From: Phycisphaerae bacterium
GTDB lineage: Bacteria; Planctomycetota; Phycisphaerae; UBA1845
DNA length: 64,000 bases
Assembly: GCA_013360585.1 (NCBI GenBank)
Contig: JABWBH010000005.1
Span: forward strand, 1-64,000
Reading direction: 5' to 3'
This document shows, piece by piece, positions 60,635 to 64,000 of the stretch. Position 1 is the stretch's first letter; the number at the start of each line of letters is the position of its first letter. The position numbers and the translations under genes were made by a program. The notes under the pieces are model-generated. The model saw only the letters and a list, made by a program, of their open reading frames with translations. It was not told the DNA's origin and made no database searches.

Positions 60635-62845
60635 GTGGTGGAGATGACGCTCTACGGCCGGGGCGGTCAGGGTGGAGTGACGCTGGCGAAGCTGATCGCG
60701 ACGGTGTTCTTCCGGCGCGGCGCTTATGTGCAGGCGTTCGGCGTGTACGCGGCGGAGCGGTCCGGAGCGCCGGTTCAGGCGTTCGTCCGCATCAGCGACG
60801 CGGAGATCACGAATCACAACCAGGTAAAGACGCCGGATCACGTCATCGTTCTCGATCGCACGCTGATCAGTTCGGCGATCGTCGAAGGACTCAAGCCCGG
60901 CGGGTGGATCCTGCTTAACACTCCCGAGCCTCCCGGGGCGTTCAAGGCGTTGCTGCCCGGGCGTCGCGTGGCGTGCGTGGACGCAACGTCGATCGCGGTT
61001 GAGGAGCGGCTCGGAACGCGCGCGGTTCCGATCGTCAACACGACCTTGCTCGGCGCGGCGGCGCGGATGTTCGACGTGCCGGTCGAGGAGGCGATTGCGG
61101 CGCTGGCGAACCTTCGCTTCGGCGAGTCCAACGTGCGGGCGGCGCGTCGGGCCTTTGACGCCGTGCGTCAAGAAACGCTTCCCGGCGCAACGGCGTCGCC
61201 GCCTCAGCGCACGGCGGCAGCGCCGCGGGACGTTCTGGATGACGCCGTCGGCGAGGCGCCGCGACTGCGCACGGGAAGCTGGGCGTCGCGTCAGCCGCAT
61301 CGCCGGACGCTGACCCCGCCGTGCAATCGCGGGTGTCCGGCGGGCAACGAGGTGCGCGGGTTCGTCGAGGCGATCCAGCGCGGAGATCCGACGGCGGCGC
61401 TGGACGTCCTGCTGGAGACGACGCCGCTGCCCGGCGTGTGCGGACGGGTGTGTCCCGCACCTTGCATGAACGCCTGCAATCGGAGGCTTTTCGACGAGGC
61501 CGTCAACATCCGCGACCTGGAGCGTTACGCGGCGGACCACGGTACGCGCCCGCCGGCGGTGAGGCCCTGGCGGGCGGAAACCGTGGCGGTCGTCGGGTCC
61601 GGACCGGCCGGGCTTTCCGCGACGTATTATCTGGCGCGTCTCGGTTATCCGGTCACGTTGATCGAGGCTGGTGCGGAGTTGGGCGGATTGCTGCGCACCG
61701 GGATTCCGGAGTACCGCCTGCCGCGGGACGTGCTGGATGAGGAAATCCGTCACATCCTCGATCACGGGGTGACGGTATGTCATGAGCGCGTCACGCTTGC
61801 GTCCCTGGCGGAGCTGACGACGCGCTTCGCAGCGGTTTTCGTGGGGTCCGGGCTTCAGGCAGAGGAGCGGATCGACCTTGGTGAAGGCGGAGACGGCGTT
61901 GTCCTCAGCGGGTTGACGTTCCTCGACGAAGCGCGCCGTGGCGGAATCCGGCTCGACGGCGAGCACGTGCTGGTCGTCGGCGGAGGAAACACGGCGGTGG
62001 ACGCGGCGCGGACGGCGATCCGTGTCGGCGCGGGAGACGTGCGCATCGTGTACCGCCGGACGCGCGCCGAGATGCCCGCGATCGGCGAGGAGATCGACGA
62101 AGCGCTGGAGGAGGGCGTCCGGATCGAGGAGCTTGCGGCGCCGGTCCGGATCCGGCGGGCGGGCGACGCGGCGCTGCTGACGTGCCGGCGGATGCGGCTT
62201 GGTGAACCGGGTGCGGACGGTCGTCGCGGCGTCGTGCCTGACGTGAGCGAGGACGGGTATTTCGATCTGCGCGGGGACCGCGTCATCCTGGCACTGGGAC
62301 AGTCCGCCGATCTGCGCATCCTTCCGGAAGGGTCGCAGATCCGCGAGGGGGCGGCGCTGGTCGGTTTCGCGTCCGCACCGGTTTTTCTGGGCGGAGACTT
62401 CGCCACGAATGAGGGGACGGTTGCGGCGGCGATCGGAAGCGGTCGTCGTGCGGCGCTGCACCTTCACCGGGCGCTGACGGGGGAGGATCTTTTTCCGCCT
62501 GAACCGGCGCCGGTGGCGACGCCGGAGCACGTCACGATGCACATCTTCATGCCTGCGCCGGGCGCCCACGGGCGGGTGACGCCGGCTTCGGAGCGCCGGA
62601 ATCCGTTCACGGAGGTTCGCCGCGGGCTTCCGGATGATCCGGTGTTCCACGTAGCCGAGGACGAGGCCGCGCGGTGCTTCAGTTGCGGCGTGTGCAATCA
62701 ATGCGACCGGTGCGTCCAGTATTGTCCGGAAGGCGTGCTGGTGCGGCGCGGCGAGGAGTTTTTCTTTGATTACGGTCAGTGCAAAGGATGCGGCGTATGC
62801 GCATCGGTATGCCCGCGCGGCGTCGTGTACCTGACCGAACTCTGA
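60635..62845 (+). CDS. 2-oxoacid:ferredoxin oxidoreductase gamma subunit fused to GltD-like NAD(P)H flavoprotein and delta ferredoxin
   Basis: About 736 residues. (1) 1-180: POR gamma domain (LYGRGGQGGVTLAKLIA, YAAERSGAPVQAFVRIS). (2) 215-300: the Fe-S N-terminal domain of glutamate-synthase small subunit (CNRGCPAGNEVRGF, PGVCGRVCPAPCMNAC). (3) 305-640: two-dinucleotide flavoprotein with the FAD site VAVVGSGPAGLSATYYLA, the NAD(P) site VLVVGGGNTAVDAAR and YRRTRAEMPA, whose arginines favour NADPH. (4) 680-736: two 4Fe-4S motifs (CDRCVQYCPEG, CKGCGVCASVCPRG) of the delta subunit. It would move electrons between NAD(P)H and the TPP-alpha/beta core of a pyruvate-type oxidoreductase. GTG 60635 has GGGAGG 8 bp upstream. 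The alpha gene follows after one small gene. Confidence 0.9.
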   Translation: MVEMTLYGRGGQGGVTLAKLIATVFFRRGAYVQAFGVYAAERSGAPVQAFVRISDAEITNHNQVKTPDHVIVLDRTLISSAIVEGLKPGGWILLNTPEPPGAFKALLPGRRVACVDATSIAVEERLGTRAVPIVNTTLLGAAARMFDVPVEEAIAALANLRFGESNVRAARRAFDAVRQETLPGATASPPQRTAAAPRDVLDDAVGEAPRLRTGSWASRQPHRRTLTPPCNRGCPAGNEVRGFVEAIQRGDPTAALDVLLETTPLPGVCGRVCPAPCMNACNRRLFDEAVNIRDLERYAADHGTRPPAVRPWRAETVAVVGSGPAGLSATYYLARLGYPVTLIEAGAELGGLLRTGIPEYRLPRDVLDEEIRHILDHGVTVCHERVTLASLAELTTRFAAVFVGSGLQAEERIDLGEGGDGVVLSGLTFLDEARRGGIRLDGEHVLVVGGGNTAVDAARTAIRVGAGDVRIVYRRTRAEMPAIGEEIDEALEEGVRIEELAAPVRIRRAGDAALLTCRRMRLGEPGADGRRGVVPDVSEDGYFDLRGDRVILALGQSADLRILPEGSQIREGAALVGFASAPVFLGGDFATNEGTVAAAIGSGRRAALHLHRALTGEDLFPPEPAPVATPEHVTMHIFMPAPGAHGRVTPASERRNPFTEVRRGLPDDPVFHVAEDEAARCFSCGVCNQCDRCVQYCPEGVLVRRGEEFFFDYGQCKGCGVCASVCPRGVVYLTEL

Positions 62846-62860
62846 TCGAAAGGGAAGACA

Positions 62861-63379
62861 ATGAACCGTCATCTTCTGGGAATAACCGGTGTGTTCATCA
62901 CGGCGTGCGCGGCGGGGGCGCTGGTGATGTTCGGCGGCGCGTCCGCGGGCGCCGATCAGGACGTCGCGCGGAAGCCCGTCCTCTTCCGCATCGGGACGTT
63001 TCAGCGCGCCGACGTGATGGTCGCGTATCACCGCTCAAAACAACATGACGACGTGATGAAGGAGTTGATCCGGAAGCGCGACGAGGCGCGGGCGACGGGC
63101 GACGAGGCGCGGGTCAAGGAGCTGGAGACGCAGGGCGCCGCGATGCAGGAGCGGGCGCACCGTCAGCTCGCCGGTGAAGCCCCGATCACGAACATTCTTG
63201 CGCATCTGAAAGAAGCCTGGCCCGCGATCGCGCGTGAGGCGGGCGTGGACGCGATCGTCGAGGCGACGCTCTTTGCGAGCGAAAACGTCGAGACCGTCGA
63301 TGTCACGTCGCTGGTGGTGAAGCAGTTCCCGTCGGCGCACCCCGACCGCAAACCCGCGGAGCCGAAGGCGGGCGGATGA
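62861..63379 (+). CDS. Exported OmpH/Skp-like small protein
   Basis: 172 residues with a signal peptide (about 1-32, ending near SAGADQ). The mature part has a charged helical stretch (DDVMKELIRKRDEARATGDEARVKELETQ), then ITNILAHLKEAWPAIAREAGVDAIVEATLF and VDVTSLVVKQF; the order of a start strand, coiled coil and terminal D-V/I-T-x-x-V-V-K strand is that of Skp/OmpH periplasmic chaperones. It lies 15 bp after the POR fusion gene and 16 bp before the alpha gene, so it is surely in the same transcript, an odd place for a secreted protein. Confidence 0.75.
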   Translation: MNRHLLGITGVFITACAAGALVMFGGASAGADQDVARKPVLFRIGTFQRADVMVAYHRSKQHDDVMKELIRKRDEARATGDEARVKELETQGAAMQERAHRQLAGEAPITNILAHLKEAWPAIAREAGVDAIVEATLFASENVETVDVTSLVVKQFPSAHPDRKPAEPKAGG

Positions 63380-63395
63380 CGGAAGGAGCGAACGC

Positions 63396-64000
63396 ATGAA
63401 GGCGCTGGTGACAGGGAATCATGCGGCGGGGCACGCTCTGGCGGCCTGCGGCGAGGCGAACCGGTCGGCGCGGGGATGCGCCGCCGGGGCGTACCCGATC
63501 ACACCGCAGACGGAGATCATCGAGTTCCTGCGGGCGTTCAACTTCTCCCGCGGGCGCGTCGTGCCGGTCGAGAGCGAGCACAGCGCGATGGCGGTCTGCA
63601 TCGGCGCGTCGATGAACGGCGCGCGCGCCTTCACCGCCAGCTCCGCCAACGGACTGGCGTACATGGTCGAGAACGTCTTCGCGGCCGGGTACCTCCGCCT
63701 GCCGATTGTGCTCGTCGCGGTGAACCGAACCCTGGGTCCGCCGTGGAACATCTGGGTGGACCAGGGCGACAGCCTGATGTTCCGCGACGCGGCTTGGATT
63801 CAGTTTTACACGGAGTCGCATCAGGATCTGGTGGACACGATCCTGCTGGCATTCCGCGTCGCGGAGGATCCGCGCGTGATGCTGCCCGCGTGCGTCGCGA
63901 TGGATGGCTTCGTTGTCTCGCACACGTTGATGGGCGTCGAGCTTCCGGATCAGGTGCAGGTGGACCGCTTCCTGCCGCCGTGCCACGTGCCGCACCGGCT
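63396..64000 (+). CDS. porA: 2-oxoacid:ferredoxin oxidoreductase alpha subunit, 5' part (cut by window end)
   Basis: About 201 residues are visible and the frame is open to the end. MKALVTGNHAAGHALAACG begins the domain; GCAAGAYPITPQTEIIEFL and VPVESEHSAMAVCIGASMNGARAFTASSANGLAYM are the pyrimidine-domain motifs of pyruvate-type oxidoreductases, and RLPIVLVAVNRTLGPPWNIWVDQGDSL follows. With the beta subunit (expected just downstream, not seen) it cleaves a 2-oxoacid on thiamine diphosphate. GGAAGGAG is about 8 bp before the ATG. Pyruvate as substrate is assumed from the motif set; 2-oxoglutarate or branched-chain oxoacids are not excluded. Confidence 0.9.
   Translation, partial: MKALVTGNHAAGHALAACGEANRSARGCAAGAYPITPQTEIIEFLRAFNFSRGRVVPVESEHSAMAVCIGASMNGARAFTASSANGLAYMVENVFAAGYLRLPIVLVAVNRTLGPPWNIWVDQGDSLMFRDAAWIQFYTESHQDLVDTILLAFRVAEDPRVMLPACVAMDGFVVSHTLMGVELPDQVQVDRFLPPCHVPHR

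Noticed and set aside
61250-62600. Glutamate synthase small subunit (gltD)
   Set aside because: The GltD-like part is embedded between POR gamma and delta modules in one frame and no gltB is nearby, so it is an electron-transfer module rather than glutamate synthase.
59639-63031. A 1130-codon open frame on the minus strand
   Set aside because: Only its last ~203 codons (59639-60250) look like protein. The rest is antisense to the POR fusion gene, is Arg/Pro/His-rich and has no family motifs; long antisense frames are expected at this GC content.

Overview
The window is GC-rich (roughly 60-67% by eye) and reads as a chromosome segment of a planctomycete, most probably of Phycisphaerae type. 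The support is a combination of traits: a serine/threonine kinase fused to TPR repeats, a prepilin-like secreted protein, a large secreted protein ending in dockerin-like GDLDGDGDVDLDDW repeats, lipoproteins tethered by Asn-Asp-Asn-rich linkers, M14 peptidases with DxDxDG inserts and a Cys-Gly C-terminal sorting-like tail. This assignment is inference from gene content; no rRNA, tRNA or CRISPR array was seen.

Layout. 0-10.3 kb is almost all minus strand: kinase, prepilin-like protein, dockerin protein, a B12-binding/MeaB fusion, then an exopolysaccharide operon (Wza-like export lipoprotein, BY-kinase with a Tyr-rich tail, glycosyltransferase). 10.6-21 kb is plus strand: an ExeA/XrtA-type ATPase, a membrane GT2 synthase, two tandem M14 carboxypeptidase-like proteins (the first with all catalytic residues replaced), uvrC and a secreted protein of unknown function. 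21-30 kb is mostly minus strand: a membrane Fe-S oxidoreductase, a CHRD lipoprotein, a second exopolysaccharide pair (O-antigen ligase-like protein and GT4), a stand-alone LigD-type phosphoesterase domain, a MORN-like lipoprotein and an Ig-domain surface protein. 30-34.5 kb has an RND/MacA-type adaptor with an ABC ATPase and NADP isocitrate dehydrogenase. An IS1182-like element with a frameshifted transposase follows at 34.6-36.1 kb and abuts what looks like the 5' stub of a DarT-like gene.

36.3-42.2 kb carries cinA and a nuo cluster in the unusual order I-A-B-C-(Uma2)-D. 42.4-48.7 kb contains a STAND-type ATPase with near-identical 144-bp TPR repeats, a glycyl-tRNA synthetase with an internal low-GC patch, and a low-GC AAA/DUF4143 gene. 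49-60 kb holds a DUF885 protein, ferritin, a DUF5648-like secreted protein, an EboB-like TatD hydrolase, a triple YHS-like metal-binding protein, an ABC ATPase, a CoA-transferase/GNAT fusion, 5-formyl-THF cyclo-ligase and a small membrane protein. The last 3.4 kb is a 2-oxoacid:ferredoxin oxidoreductase operon in which the gamma subunit, a GltD-like flavoprotein and the delta ferredoxin form one polypeptide. A Skp-like secreted protein and the start of the alpha subunit, cut by the window end, follow.

The genes most worth attention are the POR gamma-GltD-delta fusion, the M14 pseudoenzyme/enzyme pair, the B12-MeaB fusion lacking a mutase domain, the mosaic glyQS, and a 99-bp dispersed repeat present twice with one mismatch. 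Promoters and terminators listed are by-eye matches and are predictions only.
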